A stretch of DNA of 64,000 bases. It comes from Psychromicrobium xiongbiense. GTDB lineage: Bacteria > Actinomycetota > Actinomycetes > Actinomycetales > Micrococcaceae. Where the stretch lies: assembly GCF_030271165.1 (NCBI RefSeq), contig NZ_JASSZH010000014.1, positions 62,001 to 126,000 on the forward strand. The letters are read 5' to 3'. The position numbers and the translations under genes are program-made. Under the pieces are notes generated by a model. It made no database searches. It worked only from the letters and a program-made list of their open reading frames with translations, and had not been told where the DNA came from. This document shows positions 42,328 to 52,297 of the stretch, piece after piece. Within the stretch, counting starts at the first letter, position 1, and each line of letters begins with the position of its first letter.

Positions 42328-43143
42328 GTGTTCGCGCACGAACGTCAGGAACGCATTGCCGCGCTGACGGCCCGCCAGGGCCAGGTGAGCGTCCAGGAGC
42401 TTGCCCAGTTGCTGGACGTCACCCAGGAAACGGTGCGCCGCGATCTGGACCAGCTGGAAAGCGCCGGAGTGCTGCGGCGGGTGCATGGTGGCGCTATTTC
42501 GCCCGAGCGACTCAGCCTGGCCGAGCCCAGCCTCGATGAACGGCAGAGCCGCAATCTCGAGCAGAAGAACCGCATCGCTGAGGCTGCACTGGCCTACATC
42601 CCGGCCAGCGACTCGACCGATACCGCCGCGACGGCATCCTCCGTTTCGGTCATTCTGGACGCCGGCACCACCACGGAACTTCTCGCCGCCCGCCTCGCCG
42701 CCCCGTCCTTCACGCTGCACCGGGCGAGCCTGCTCGCCATCACCAATGCGCTGCCCATCGCCTACCGACTGAGCAGCAATCCGGCCTGGTCCGTGGAGAT
42801 TCTGGGCGGCCGAATCCGGGGGCTGACCAGTGCCGCCGTCGGCTCCAGTGTCACCCACCAACTCTCCGGGCTCCGGCCAGACATTGCGTACATCGGCGCG
42901 AATGGCATTCATGCAGAGTTCGGTCTGAGCACCCCCGACTCCCTCGAAGCGGCCGTCAAAACCGCCATGGTGACGTCCGCCCGGCGGGTCGTCGCCCTGG
43001 TGGACTCCTCCAAGCTGGATCAGGAAACCCTGGTCCGCTTTGCCAGCCTGGACCAGATCGACGTCCTGATCACGGACCAGACACCCGGACCTTCCCTGAC
43101 CGCCGCCCTCAAAGAAACCGGAGTAGACGTGGTGATCGCATGA
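42328..43143 (+). CDS. fruR: DeoR-family fructose operon repressor
   Basis: 271 residues. GTG start with AAGGAGG upstream. The N-terminal DeoR HTH (RQERIAALTARQGQVSVQEL, DVTQETVRRDLDQLESAG, VLRRVHGGA) is followed by the DeoR sensor domain (ILDAGTTTELLA, TSARRVVALVDSSKLDQETLVRFA). It overlaps fruK (ATGA) and heads the fru operon, the usual actinobacterial arrangement, where fructose-1-phosphate relieves repression. Confidence 0.93.
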   Translation: MFAHERQERIAALTARQGQVSVQELAQLLDVTQETVRRDLDQLESAGVLRRVHGGAISPERLSLAEPSLDERQSRNLEQKNRIAEAALAYIPASDSTDTAATASSVSVILDAGTTTELLAARLAAPSFTLHRASLLAITNALPIAYRLSSNPAWSVEILGGRIRGLTSAAVGSSVTHQLSGLRPDIAYIGANGIHAEFGLSTPDSLEAAVKTAMVTSARRVVALVDSSKLDQETLVRFASLDQIDVLITDQTPGPSLTAALKETGVDVVIA

Positions 43144-44129
43144 TTGTGACCGTTACCCCCAACCCCAGCCTGGACCGCACCATTGAGCTCGATGCCGAGC
43201 TTCGCCGCGGAGCCGTGCAGCGCGCCGTCGGTGCCCAGCAGGAGGCGGGCGGCAAAGGCGTAAACGTCTCCCGGGCGCTGGTTGCCTCCGAGGTGGACAC
43301 CCTGGCCCTGCTGCCGGGTTCTGATCAGGATGCCGTCATCGTCGCCCTCCGTGGCAGCGGCATCCCGCATCAGACCTTGCCACTGGACGCCCCGCTGCGT
43401 TCCAATGTCACGGTGACCGAGCCCGATGGCACCACCACGAAAATCAACGAACCCGGCCCCACTTTCAGCGCTGCAGAGCGCGATGGGCTGTTGCAGCTCT
43501 GCGTGGACAAGGCCAGGGGTGCCTCCTGGCTGGTCCTGGCCGGCTCGCTGCCACCCGGCATCGAACCCGATTTCTACGCCACGGTGATCCGCGCCGTCCG
43601 GCAGGCCTGGGGTGCCGATGCTCCCCGGATCGCCGTCGACTCCTCCGGGATTCCACTGCGTGAGGCGGTCACTGCCGGCCCGGATCTGCTCAAGCCCAAT
43701 GCGGAAGAGCTGGCCGAACTGACCGGCTCCAGCGCAGACCTCGAGGCAGACCCCGCCCTGGCCGCACAGACCGCGCGCGGACTGATCGACGATGGCGTCG
43801 GCGCAGCACTGGTCACCCTCGGCGCACACGGCGCCCTCCTGGTGACCGGTGAGGGGAGCTGGCTCGCCCAGGGGCCGCCGATCATTGCCCGCAGCACCGT
43901 CGGGGCCGGGGATTCCGCCCTTGCCGGCTACCTCTACGCACACACTCAGGGCGAAGTACCCCTGGACTGCCTGGCCCAGGCCGTCGCCCACGGGGCGGCT
44001 GCCACTCAGCTGCCCGGCTCCACCGTTCCGACGCTGGAGCAGACCGCACCACAGAGCATCACCGTCACACCCCTCCCTTCCACCCCGCTCGCCACGGCGG
44101 CGACCGACTCCCTGAAAGAACTCTCATGA
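43140..44129 (+). CDS. fruK: 1-phosphofructokinase
   Basis: 329 residues of the PfkB/ribokinase family. MIVTVTPNPSLDRTIEL is the standard FruK start, GGKGVNVSRAL and the C-terminal STVGAGDSALAGYL (catalytic Asp, anion hole) are signatures. It phosphorylates fructose-1-phosphate, the PTS product, to fructose-1,6-bisphosphate. Overlaps fruR upstream and fruA downstream by 4 bases each. Confidence 0.95.
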   Translation: MIVTVTPNPSLDRTIELDAELRRGAVQRAVGAQQEAGGKGVNVSRALVASEVDTLALLPGSDQDAVIVALRGSGIPHQTLPLDAPLRSNVTVTEPDGTTTKINEPGPTFSAAERDGLLQLCVDKARGASWLVLAGSLPPGIEPDFYATVIRAVRQAWGADAPRIAVDSSGIPLREAVTAGPDLLKPNAEELAELTGSSADLEADPALAAQTARGLIDDGVGAALVTLGAHGALLVTGEGSWLAQGPPIIARSTVGAGDSALAGYLYAHTQGEVPLDCLAQAVAHGAAATQLPGSTVPTLEQTAPQSITVTPLPSTPLATAATDSLKELS

Positions 44130-46165
44130 GCCAACTCATCACACCCCAGCTGGTCAGTCTCGACACAGCAGTCGGGAGTACGCCGGAAGAAGTGATTCGC
44201 ACGCTGGCCGCGCGCATCACGGACGCCGGACGCGCCACCGCTGCCGAGGACCTCTTCGCCGATGCCTGGGCACGCGAGCAGAAAACGGCCACCGGTGTTC
44301 CCGGCGGCATCGCCATCCCGCATTGCCGTTCCGCCGCAGTCCTGGAGCCGACCTTCGCCATGGCCCGGCTGCCCGAATCCGCGACGGTGGATTTTGGGGC
44401 CAAGGACCGCCCGGCCGATCTGGTCTTCTTCATCGCCGCCCCGGCAGGCGCCGACCAGGCACACCTGAAGCTGCTCTCCGCCCTGGCCCGCGCCCTGGTC
44501 CGCAAGGACTTCACCGCGGCCCTGCGCGCAGCCAGCACCGAGCAGGAGGTGGTTGACCTGGTCCTGGCGGCCGTCAACCCGGCTCCGGCAGCCCCTGCTC
44601 CGGCCGCTGACGCCGCGCCCGCCGCGGCAGGAGTCCGCAAGCTGGTTGCCGTGACCGCCTGCCCCACCGGCATCGCGCACACCTATATGGCCGCTGACTC
44701 GCTGCTCGCTGCCGCCAAGGAGGCAGGCATCGAGCTGCAGGTGGAGACTCAGGGCTCCGGGGCCGTGACCCCGCTGGACCCGGCTGTGATCCGCGATGCC
44801 GAAGCGGTGATCTTCGCCGTCGACGTCGATGTGCGGAACAAAGGACGATTCGCCGGGAAACCGGTGATCAACGCGCCCGTGAAGCGTGGCATCGAAGAAC
44901 CGGAGCAGTTGCTCAGCGAAGCTCTTGCCGCCACCGAGGATCCCAACGCTCCTCGGGTGAGCGCCGGATCCGAGGGCGCCTCTGAATCCGCCGTGGCGAA
45001 TGAGCACCTGGGCCAGAAGATCAAGAAGGTCCTGCTCACCGGCGTCAGCTACATGATTCCCTTCGTGGCCGGTGGAGGTCTGCTGATCGCCCTCGGCTTC
45101 CTGCTGGCCGGCTACGACATCGCGCTCGGCACCAAGGCCAATGACATCCTGGCGCAGAACACGCTGTTCAACCTGCCGGATGGCAATCTGGCGTTGTACC
45201 TGGGTGCTGTGGCCTTCAAGATCGGTGGCCTTTCCATGGGCTTCCTGGTCCCGGCGCTGGCAGGTTACATCGCCTTCGGCATCGCGGACCGGCCCGGCAT
45301 TGCCCCCGGGTTCACCGCCGGCGCGGTGGCATCCTTCATGGGCGCCGGCTTCCTCGGTGGTCTGGTGGGCGGTCTGCTGGCTGGTCTGGCCGCCTACTGG
45401 ATCGGTTCCTGGCAGGTCCCGCGGTGGTTGCGTGGTCTGATGCCGGTGGTGATCATCCCGCTGCTCGGCTCGATCATCGCATCCGGACTGATGTTCCTGG
45501 TGCTGGGTGGCCCGATCGCCGCTCTGTCCAATGCGCTCAGTGCCTGGCTCTCCGGGATGACCGGAGCCTCCGCGATCCTGCTGGGCATCATCCTCGGCCT
45601 GATGATGTGCTTCGACCTCGGTGGCCCGGTCAACAAGGTGGCCTACGCCTTCGCCGTTGCGGGTCTGGGTGCGGGAACGATGGCCAACCAGGCACCGTGG
45701 CAGATCATGGCCGCCGTCATGGCAGCAGGCATGGTTCCGCCGCTCGCGATGGCACTGGCGACCAGTCTGCGTCCGAAGTCCTTCACCGCCGTCGAACGCG
45801 AAAACGGCAAGGCAGCCTGGCTACTCGGCGCCTCCTTCATCTCCGAGGGTGCCATCCCGTTTGCCGCTGCCGACCCGCTCCGGGTGATCCCGGCATCGAT
45901 GCTCGGTGGTGCGCTCACCGGTGCACTCTGCATGGCCTTCAACGTCACGTCCAAGGCCCCGCACGGTGGCATCTTCGTCTTCTTCGCCATCGGTAATGTG
46001 CTGATGTTCGTCCTCGCAATCCTGGCCGGCATGGTGGTCAGCGCCTTCGCTCTGCTGGCGCTCAAGCGCTGGGCCGTTCGTCGGTCCTCAGACGATGACC
46101 CATCCGCGATCGGCGCCGACGCAGATGGCACGACGACGGCTGAGGCTGCTAGCGTGAGCGCCTGA
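44126..46165 (+). CDS. fruA: Fructose-specific PTS enzyme IIABC
   Basis: 679 residues with three fused units: EIIA (about 1-150, phosphorylated His in IAIPHCRSAAVLEP), EIIB (about 170-270, Cys in VAVTACPTGIAHTYMAADSL) and EIIC (about 290-650, eight or more spans including VSYMIPFVAGGGLLIALGFL). It imports and phosphorylates fructose to fructose-1-phosphate. Phosphate comes from the HPr and EI encoded downstream. Confidence 0.95.
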   Translation: MSQLITPQLVSLDTAVGSTPEEVIRTLAARITDAGRATAAEDLFADAWAREQKTATGVPGGIAIPHCRSAAVLEPTFAMARLPESATVDFGAKDRPADLVFFIAAPAGADQAHLKLLSALARALVRKDFTAALRAASTEQEVVDLVLAAVNPAPAAPAPAADAAPAAAGVRKLVAVTACPTGIAHTYMAADSLLAAAKEAGIELQVETQGSGAVTPLDPAVIRDAEAVIFAVDVDVRNKGRFAGKPVINAPVKRGIEEPEQLLSEALAATEDPNAPRVSAGSEGASESAVANEHLGQKIKKVLLTGVSYMIPFVAGGGLLIALGFLLAGYDIALGTKANDILAQNTLFNLPDGNLALYLGAVAFKIGGLSMGFLVPALAGYIAFGIADRPGIAPGFTAGAVASFMGAGFLGGLVGGLLAGLAAYWIGSWQVPRWLRGLMPVVIIPLLGSIIASGLMFLVLGGPIAALSNALSAWLSGMTGASAILLGIILGLMMCFDLGGPVNKVAYAFAVAGLGAGTMANQAPWQIMAAVMAAGMVPPLAMALATSLRPKSFTAVERENGKAAWLLGASFISEGAIPFAAADPLRVIPASMLGGALTGALCMAFNVTSKAPHGGIFVFFAIGNVLMFVLAILAGMVVSAFALLALKRWAVRRSSDDDPSAIGADADGTTTAEAASVSA

Positions 46166-46178
46166 GGAGGAGTCACAG

Positions 46179-47900
46179 ATGACCGAGGAAACAACGCTGT
46201 ACCAGGGGGTTGGTGTCAACCCCGGCCGGGTGGTGGGGACCGTGCTCCGGATGCCTCCGCCCATCGCTGAACCGCCTGTCGGCGAGCCGCTACCTGCCGG
46301 TACCTCTGCGGAGGATGCCGCCACAGCCCTCAAAGCCGCCGCAGCGGAGGTGCAGACCAGCCTGCGGGAACGTGCCGCCTGGGCCGCTGCCAACGGCAAG
46401 GCTGACGCCCAGGCCGTGTTGGAGGCCACAGCGCTGATGGCCACCGACCCCATGCTGCTCAAGTCGGCTGTGAAGAAGCTCGATGCCGGGCTCTCAGCAG
46501 AGCGTGCACTGTGGGAGGCTGCCGAGGGAGTAGCCACCATGTTGCACAATCTGGGCGGCTATATGGCAGAGCGCACCCACGACGTCTACGACGTGCGAGC
46601 CCGGATCGTGGCAGCGTTGCGCGGTGTCACTGCTCCTGGCATCCCGGACTCTCCCCAGCCCTACGTGCTGGTGGCCGAGGACCTCGCGCCCGCTGACACT
46701 GCGACGCTCGACCCGGCGCTGGTCCTCGCACTGGTCACCTCCGGTGGCGGCCCCCAGTCGCATACGGCGATCATTGCCCGCTCTCTGGGCCTGCCCGCCG
46801 TGGTGGCCGCCGCCGGTGTCACCGACGTGGAGAACGGCACGGAGGTCTACGTCGATGGCGCGGCCGGGCTGCTCCGTACTCAGCCGAACCCGGGCGATCA
46901 CGAGGCTGCAGCCCTGTGGCACGAGCGGGCCGCGAGCCTGTCGCAGTTCGAAGGGCCTGGAGTTCTGGCTGACGGCACGGTGCTGCCCTTGCTGGCCAAT
47001 GTGGGCAATGCCGCTCAGGCGCGCGATGCCGCTGCGGCAGGGGCCGAGGGCGTGGGCCTGTTCCGCACCGAGTTCCTGTTCCTGGAGCGGGATTCCGAGC
47101 CCTCCGTGGAGGAGCAGGTTGAGGCGTACTACGGCGTCTTCGCAGCTTTCCCGGGCAAGAAGGTCGTGGTGCGCACCCTGGACGCAGGTGCTGATAAGCC
47201 CCTGCCGTTCCTGACCAATTCGGAGGAGCCGAACCCGGCTCTGGGCGTCCGCGGTTACCGGACCGATCTGACCTCGCCCGGAGTACTGGAACGCCAGCTC
47301 TCCGCGATTACCACGGCCGCCGGGCGAGCACAGGCAGACGTCTGGGTCATGGCCCCGATGATCTCGATCGCCTCCGAGGCCGCCATGTTCGCCAAACTCT
47401 GTCGGGAAGCTGGTCTCCGGACCCCAGGGGTCATGATTGAGGTTCCTGCCGCTGCGCTGAGCGCGCGGAGCATGCTGCACCGGGTGGACTTCGCCAGCCT
47501 GGGGACCAATGATCTGACCCAGTACACGATGGCGGCGGACCGCCAGCTCGGCCCGCTCGCCGAGCTCAACGATCCCTGGCAGCCGGCGGTTCTGGCCCTG
47601 ATTGCGGCCAGCACGGCGGGGGCCGCCAAGGCGAGCGCCGAGCTGGGCAGCAACCGCCCGGTGGGCGTCTGTGGTGAGGCCGCCGCGAACCCGGCACTCG
47701 CCGTCGTGCTGGCCGGTCTGGGCGTCAACAGCCTCTCGATGACCGCCCGGGCGCTGCCTGCCGTGGCCGCCGTTCTGGCCACTGTAACGCTGCCGCGCGC
47801 ACAGGAGATCGCCGCCCTGGCTCTGGCGGCAGAAAGCGCTGCCGAGGCCCGGGAAGTTGCCCGCGCCGAGCTGCCCATCCTGGACGAACTCGGCCTCTGA
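46179..47900 (+). CDS. ptsI: PTS enzyme I (PEP-protein phosphotransferase)
   Basis: 573 residues, full length. Phosphohistidine site TSGGGPQSHTAIIARSLGLP, PEP-binding barrel motifs GVGLFRTEFLFLERD and SLGTNDLTQYTMAADR, and catalytic Cys in RPVGVCGEAA. It moves phosphate from PEP to HPr. Start has GAGGAGGAG 6-10 bases upstream; it lies 13 bases after fruA. Confidence 0.95.
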   Translation: MTEETTLYQGVGVNPGRVVGTVLRMPPPIAEPPVGEPLPAGTSAEDAATALKAAAAEVQTSLRERAAWAAANGKADAQAVLEATALMATDPMLLKSAVKKLDAGLSAERALWEAAEGVATMLHNLGGYMAERTHDVYDVRARIVAALRGVTAPGIPDSPQPYVLVAEDLAPADTATLDPALVLALVTSGGGPQSHTAIIARSLGLPAVVAAAGVTDVENGTEVYVDGAAGLLRTQPNPGDHEAAALWHERAASLSQFEGPGVLADGTVLPLLANVGNAAQARDAAAAGAEGVGLFRTEFLFLERDSEPSVEEQVEAYYGVFAAFPGKKVVVRTLDAGADKPLPFLTNSEEPNPALGVRGYRTDLTSPGVLERQLSAITTAAGRAQADVWVMAPMISIASEAAMFAKLCREAGLRTPGVMIEVPAAALSARSMLHRVDFASLGTNDLTQYTMAADRQLGPLAELNDPWQPAVLALIAASTAGAAKASAELGSNRPVGVCGEAAANPALAVVLAGLGVNSLSMTARALPAVAAVLATVTLPRAQEIAALALAAESAAEAREVARAELPILDELGL

Positions 47901-47952
47901 AGCCCCTTCACCACGTCATTCATCCCCACTCATCCAGCACTGAGGAGAACCC

Positions 47953-48228
47953 ATGTCAGAACGTATTGCCACCGTTGCCAGCCGCGTCGGTCTGCACGCC
48001 CGTCCCGCAGCGATCTTCGCTGAGGCCGCAGCAGAACTTCCGGTCGAGGTGACCATCGCCCCGGAGGGGACGCCCGCGGAGGAAGCACTCGATGCCTCCT
48101 CGATCCTTTCGCTGATGGGCCTCGGTGCCGCACACGGTGACCGTGTGGTGCTCCGGGCCGAGGGCGCCGGTGCCGATGAGGCTCTGGACACCCTGGTCAA
48201 GATCCTCGAAACGGACCACGACGCCTGA
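47953..48228 (+). CDS. ptsH: PTS phosphocarrier HPr
   Basis: 91 residues. ASRVGLHARPAAIF carries the phosphorylated His15. The regulatory-serine region reads ASSILSLMGLGAAHGDRVVL. RBS TGAGGAG. It is the final gene of the fru-pts operon; a 58-base palindromic terminator follows. Confidence 0.95.
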   Translation: MSERIATVASRVGLHARPAAIFAEAAAELPVEVTIAPEGTPAEEALDASSILSLMGLGAAHGDRVVLRAEGAGADEALDTLVKILETDHDA

Positions 48229-48256
48229 GCCAGCACGTTTTCGCGAATGTGTTTTC

Positions 48257-48314
48257 GCGAACCACAACGGAAAAAGCACCTGCGATTGCGGGTGCTTTTT
48301 CCGTTGTGGTTCGC
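48257..48314. terminator. Long bidirectional terminator palindrome
   Basis: Arms of 27 bases with one mismatch around a 4-base loop; the arms contain A5 and T5 tracts so it can act in both directions. The first arm is preceded by a tandem copy of GTTTTCGCGAA (48237-48247 and 48251-48261). It separates ptsH from the GNAT remnant on the other strand. Confidence 0.8.
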
Positions 48315-48339
48315 ATTGTGGGTGATAGTCCCTCGATAG

Positions 48340-48590
48340 CGCCCCGCTCCCGGGCGAAGTCCGCAGGCTTGAGCCGCTTCCGTGGCATAGCCCTGCCCCT
48401 GGAGATCAGCCCGCACATGGTACCCCACCTCGACCTCGCGCACGCCGTCCACCTCCTGCCAGGTCAGCCCGCAATCCCCGATGAATTCGCCATCGAGCGT
48501 CTCTATGATCCAGAGGCCAAAGCCGTCGGCGGCGTAGCTGCGGGTGTTCCACAGGGTGGCCGGAGGGCGCACTGTGGAGAGTGGGCTCAA
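48340..48590 (-). pseudogene. GNAT acetyltransferase remnant
   Basis: The minus strand encodes a middle part of a RimJ/RimL-type GNAT: YAADGFGLWIIETLDGEFIG, CGLTWQEVDGVREVEVGYHV and the acetyl-CoA loop LQGQGYATEAAQA. Upstream the N-terminal quarter (first two strands) is missing from this frame, and shortly after the acetyl-CoA loop the sequence degenerates and runs into the terminator palindrome. No ribosome-binding site is visible. A decayed gene is the simplest reading. Confidence 0.65.
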
Positions 48591-48833
48591 AGGATGTCAT
48601 GCGTCCAAGCCCAGTGCCCGAAGGCCTCGTTTTATAACGATCAGATAACGACGCTACAGGCACTGGGACTGCTGGGATGTAGCCATCACAGGTTGCTCAA
48701 AGCAAGCGATTCAACCACTGATTTTTCCCGGGCCGAACGTCAGCAATGACTAAAGTTGAAGGCCTGCCCGGGGCCTCCCCGATGCAGTACGGCTCAGAGT
48801 CGCAAGCAAATGACCTCCCCAGGAGATGCCCAA

Positions 48834-50390
48834 ATGCCCACAGACAACAGCACGATGCCACCGCTCGTTCAAGCGGGGCATGCCACTAAATCCCGGCGCC
48901 TTCCCCGGTTAAAAAAGCGGCGCCTGTCGGTCGATCACGTCAACGTGGTGGACAAGCCCATGCTCAGAAAAGCACTCGGCGGCACCATCGTCGGAAACAC
49001 CATGGAATGGTATGACGTCGGCGTGTTCGGCTACCTGATCACCACGATGGGTCCGGTCTTTCTGCCTGAGGCGGACAACACCGTACGGAACCTGTTCCTG
49101 CTGGGCACCTTCGCCGCCACGTTCTTCGCCCGACCGCTCGGCGGGGTGTTCTTCGGCTGGCTCGGAGACAAGATCGGACGGCAGAAGGTCCTTGCCGCCA
49201 CACTGATTCTGATGGCGGCCTCCACCTTCGTCCTCGGCCTGATCCCGGGGTATGCCACCATCGGCATCTGGGGCTGCATCATGCTGGTGCTGGTCAAACT
49301 CATCCAGGGCTTCTCCACGGGCGGTGAGTACGCCGGTGCCACCACCTTCGTCAGCGAATACGCCTCGGACAAACGCCGCGGCTTCTTCGCCAGCTTCCTG
49401 GACATGGGCAGCTACCTGGGCTTCGCCATCGGCGCCGCCCTGGTCTCTGCGCTGCAACTGACCGTAGGCCAGGCCGCCATGGAGGACTGGGGCTGGCGCA
49501 TCCCGTTCCTGGTCGCCGGGCCACTGGGTGCCGTCGCCATCTACTTCCGGCTCAAAATTGAGGAATCTCCCCAGTTCCAGGCCACTCTGGACGCCCATGA
49601 GGCCGCCACTGAAGAGAACACCGACGATGCCGCCAAGAGCCCGGTGGGTCTGGTCAAGGCCTTCTGGCGCCAGATCGTGCTGGCCATCATTCTGGTCGCC
49701 GCCGCCAACACCGTCGGCTACGCGCTGACCACCTATATGCCCACCTACCTGACCACGGCAAAGGGCTACGACGAACTGCACGGAACACTCCTGACCATCC
49801 CGGTACTGGTGATCATGAGCCTGTGCATTCCACTGACCGGCCGGCTCTCGGACCGGATCGGCCGCCGCCCCGTCCTGTGGATCGGCGCCATCTCCACCAT
49901 CGTGCTGGCCATCCCGGCCTTCCTGCTGATCGGCATCGGCGAGATCTGGTCCACGGTGCTTGGCCTGGCGCTCATCGCCTTTCCGGTCACCTTTTACGTG
50001 GCCAATCTGGCGTCCGCGCTGCCTGCACTGTTCCCCACGTCCAGCCGCTACGGAGGGATGGGCATCGCCTACAACTTTGCGGTGGCAATTTTTGGCGGCA
50101 CCGCACCGTTCATCATCGAGAGTCTGCTCAAGCTGACACACAACGACATGATGCCCGCGTATTACCTGATGGCGACTTCCCTGGCGGGCGGCGTGGCCAT
50201 CTTCTTCCTGCAGGAATCAGCGCAGCGCCCGCTCCCGGGGTCGATGCCGAGTGTGGACACAGTGGAGGAGGCGCGCGAGTTGGTGGCCACTCAGGATGAC
50301 AACCCGCATCTGGACCTCGACGACATGCCCTTCGATGAGACCTTCGAGCCCGCCACTCCGGGCGACGGCATGCCGGTGGTGCATCGTTGA
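48834..50390 (+). CDS. MHS-family major facilitator transporter (ProP/ShiA-like)
   Basis: About 518 residues from the ATG at 48834, which has AGGAGA 8 bases upstream; two earlier in-frame ATGs lack one. Twelve spans. MHS features are GNTMEWYDVGVFGYL in span 1, FFARPLGGVFFGWLGDKIGR in the 2-3 loop, GFSTGGEYAGATTFVSEYA and GWRIPFLVAGPLG. Such proteins take up osmolytes such as proline/betaine or organic acids by proton symport. The acidic C-terminal tail of about 50 residues might be sensory. Substrate unknown. Confidence 0.9.
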   Translation: MPTDNSTMPPLVQAGHATKSRRLPRLKKRRLSVDHVNVVDKPMLRKALGGTIVGNTMEWYDVGVFGYLITTMGPVFLPEADNTVRNLFLLGTFAATFFARPLGGVFFGWLGDKIGRQKVLAATLILMAASTFVLGLIPGYATIGIWGCIMLVLVKLIQGFSTGGEYAGATTFVSEYASDKRRGFFASFLDMGSYLGFAIGAALVSALQLTVGQAAMEDWGWRIPFLVAGPLGAVAIYFRLKIEESPQFQATLDAHEAATEENTDDAAKSPVGLVKAFWRQIVLAIILVAAANTVGYALTTYMPTYLTTAKGYDELHGTLLTIPVLVIMSLCIPLTGRLSDRIGRRPVLWIGAISTIVLAIPAFLLIGIGEIWSTVLGLALIAFPVTFYVANLASALPALFPTSSRYGGMGIAYNFAVAIFGGTAPFIIESLLKLTHNDMMPAYYLMATSLAGGVAIFFLQESAQRPLPGSMPSVDTVEEARELVATQDDNPHLDLDDMPFDETFEPATPGDGMPVVHR

Positions 50391-50423
50391 ATCGGGAGCC
50401 CGGTAAGCCGGTAGCATCGTGCC

Positions 50424-52196
50424 ATGCCTGAATCCACTCCCGCGCTCAGCTATGCCGATGGGCGGCTTCTCCGTCACGGAACCGAGCACCGGCTCCTCGG
50501 TGGCGCCATCCACTACTTCCGCGTTCATCCCAGCCAGTGGGCGGACCGGCTAGACCGGCTCGTCGCACTGGGCGCGAACACGCTGGACACCTATGTGGCG
50601 TGGAACTTCCACCAGCTGCGCAAGGCCCAGGAGCCGGATTTCCGCGGCTGGCGGGACGTGGTGCGTTTCATCGAGATGGCCGGTGAACGGGGGCTGGACG
50701 TCATGGTGCGTCCCGGGCCCTACATCTGTGCTGAATGGGACAACGGCGGCTTCCCCGCCTGGCTTACCTCGATGCCGGGGGTGGAGTTGCGTAGCACGAA
50801 TGAGCATTACCAAGCCGCCGTGGAACGCTGGCTTGATGTGCTGTTGCCCCGGCTGACGTCTCTGCAGGCCTCCCAGGGCGGCCCAATCGTGGCCTTCCAG
50901 GCGGAGAACGAATACGGCAGCTATGGCGACGATCCGGAATACGTCGTCTGGAGCCGGGAAGTGCTTCTGGAGCGCGGAGTCACCGAGTTGGTTTTCAGCG
51001 CCGATGGCGCCAACGACTTCTACCTCGACGGCGGCTCGATCGAGAGCATGCTGGCCACCGGGACGCTGGGCAGTGGCGGCACCGAGGCCCTAGCGACCTG
51101 GCGTCGCCGTCGGCCAGGCGAGCCCTTCATCGCCGCAGAATTCTGGAACGGCTGGTTTGACCACTGGGGCGAGGAGCACCACACCCGCAACCCGGAAGAA
51201 GCGGCCTCCTCCGTCGCGGAGATCATCGATGGCGGCGGCTCGGTCTGCCTCTACATGGCCCACGGCGGGACAAACTTCGGCCTGAGCGCCGGGGCCAATC
51301 ATGACCGCGTCCTCCAGCCGACGGTGACCAGCTATGACTCGGATGCTCCGATTGCGGAGGACGGGACGCTGACCCCAAAGTTCCATGCGATTCGCGAAGT
51401 GTTTGGCCGGGTACGGGAGCTGCCCGAGATTCCTGAGGCGCTGCTCGCACCGCAGGCAGTCCTTCCCGCGCAGAGTCTGCCGGTGGTCCCCGGCGTGAGC
51501 TTGCTGGAGTTCCTGCGGAGCCTTCCGGTGGCGGCCAATCACCGCACCCCGCTCAGCTTTGAGGAACTGGACTGTCCGCGCGGTGCAGTGCTCTACCGTG
51601 CCCGGCCGATCCTCCCGGCGGGCGAATTCACTCTGCGTATTGCCGGGCTGCATGACCGGGCCACGATCTTCGTCAATGGCACCCGCGTGGGGGTCTTCGA
51701 AGCCGAGGTGCATGAACCGCTGACGCTGACCGGCACCGGTGAGCGGGCCACCGTGGAGATTCTGGTGGAAAACCTGGGCCGGATCAACTACGGCCACCTG
51801 CTGGGCCAGGCCAAGGGCATTCTGGGTGGCCTGCTGATCAACCAGCGGATGACTTTTGACTGGGATCACGCCGTACTGCCATTGGAGGAATTCACCGCCG
51901 CTCAGCTGGCACAGTATGCCGCACCCTCGGGCCGGATCGACGGAGCACCCGGGTTCTTCTCCACGGAGCTCCAGGTGGAGACCCCCGCGGATACGCATCT
52001 GACCCTGCCAGGCTTCGGCAAGAGCTACGTCTGGCTCAACGGCGTGCTGTTGGGCTGCTCCTGGGAGCGCGGGCCGCAGCACAGCCTGTACGTGCCCTCC
52101 GGCTTGCTCACTGCCGGAACCACTACGGTGACGATCCTGGAGCTGGAGCACGCCGGGGAGTCGGTGGAGCTCCTGGCTGCAGCCGATCTGGGCTGA
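50424..52196 (+). CDS. GH35 beta-galactosidase
   Basis: 590 residues, no signal peptide. HYFRVHPSQWADRLDRLVALGANTLDTYVAWNFH and RPGPYICAEWDNGGFPAWL are GH35 hallmarks. The acid/base is Glu163 in QAENEYGSY and the nucleophile Glu239 in AAEFWNGWFDHWG. C-terminal jelly-roll domains (FVNGTRVGVFE, VWLNGVLLGCSWERGPQHSLYVP) follow. It cleaves terminal beta-galactose from oligosaccharides in the cytosol. Confidence 0.94.
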   Translation: MPESTPALSYADGRLLRHGTEHRLLGGAIHYFRVHPSQWADRLDRLVALGANTLDTYVAWNFHQLRKAQEPDFRGWRDVVRFIEMAGERGLDVMVRPGPYICAEWDNGGFPAWLTSMPGVELRSTNEHYQAAVERWLDVLLPRLTSLQASQGGPIVAFQAENEYGSYGDDPEYVVWSREVLLERGVTELVFSADGANDFYLDGGSIESMLATGTLGSGGTEALATWRRRRPGEPFIAAEFWNGWFDHWGEEHHTRNPEEAASSVAEIIDGGGSVCLYMAHGGTNFGLSAGANHDRVLQPTVTSYDSDAPIAEDGTLTPKFHAIREVFGRVRELPEIPEALLAPQAVLPAQSLPVVPGVSLLEFLRSLPVAANHRTPLSFEELDCPRGAVLYRARPILPAGEFTLRIAGLHDRATIFVNGTRVGVFEAEVHEPLTLTGTGERATVEILVENLGRINYGHLLGQAKGILGGLLINQRMTFDWDHAVLPLEEFTAAQLAQYAAPSGRIDGAPGFFSTELQVETPADTHLTLPGFGKSYVWLNGVLLGCSWERGPQHSLYVPSGLLTAGTTTVTILELEHAGESVELLAAADLG

Positions 52197-52223
52197 CGGG
52201 GTCACCGAACGCCGCTGATAACG

Positions 52224-52265
52224 CACGATGGCGAGCCACCTGCTCAGGGGTGGCTCGCCATCGTG
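52224..52265. terminator. Terminator after GH35 gene
   Basis: Perfect 17-bp arms (52224-52240 and 52249-52265, beginning CACGATGGCGAGCCACC) with an 8-base loop, between convergent genes; likely bidirectional. Confidence 0.75.
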
Positions 52266-52297
52266 CCTCACGGCTTCTGTACGGATACTGGCAGCTG

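Noticed and set aside
48909-50141. 410-codon minus-strand frame opposite the MHS transporter
   Set aside because: Low-complexity shadow; the transporter motifs on the plus strand explain the sequence.
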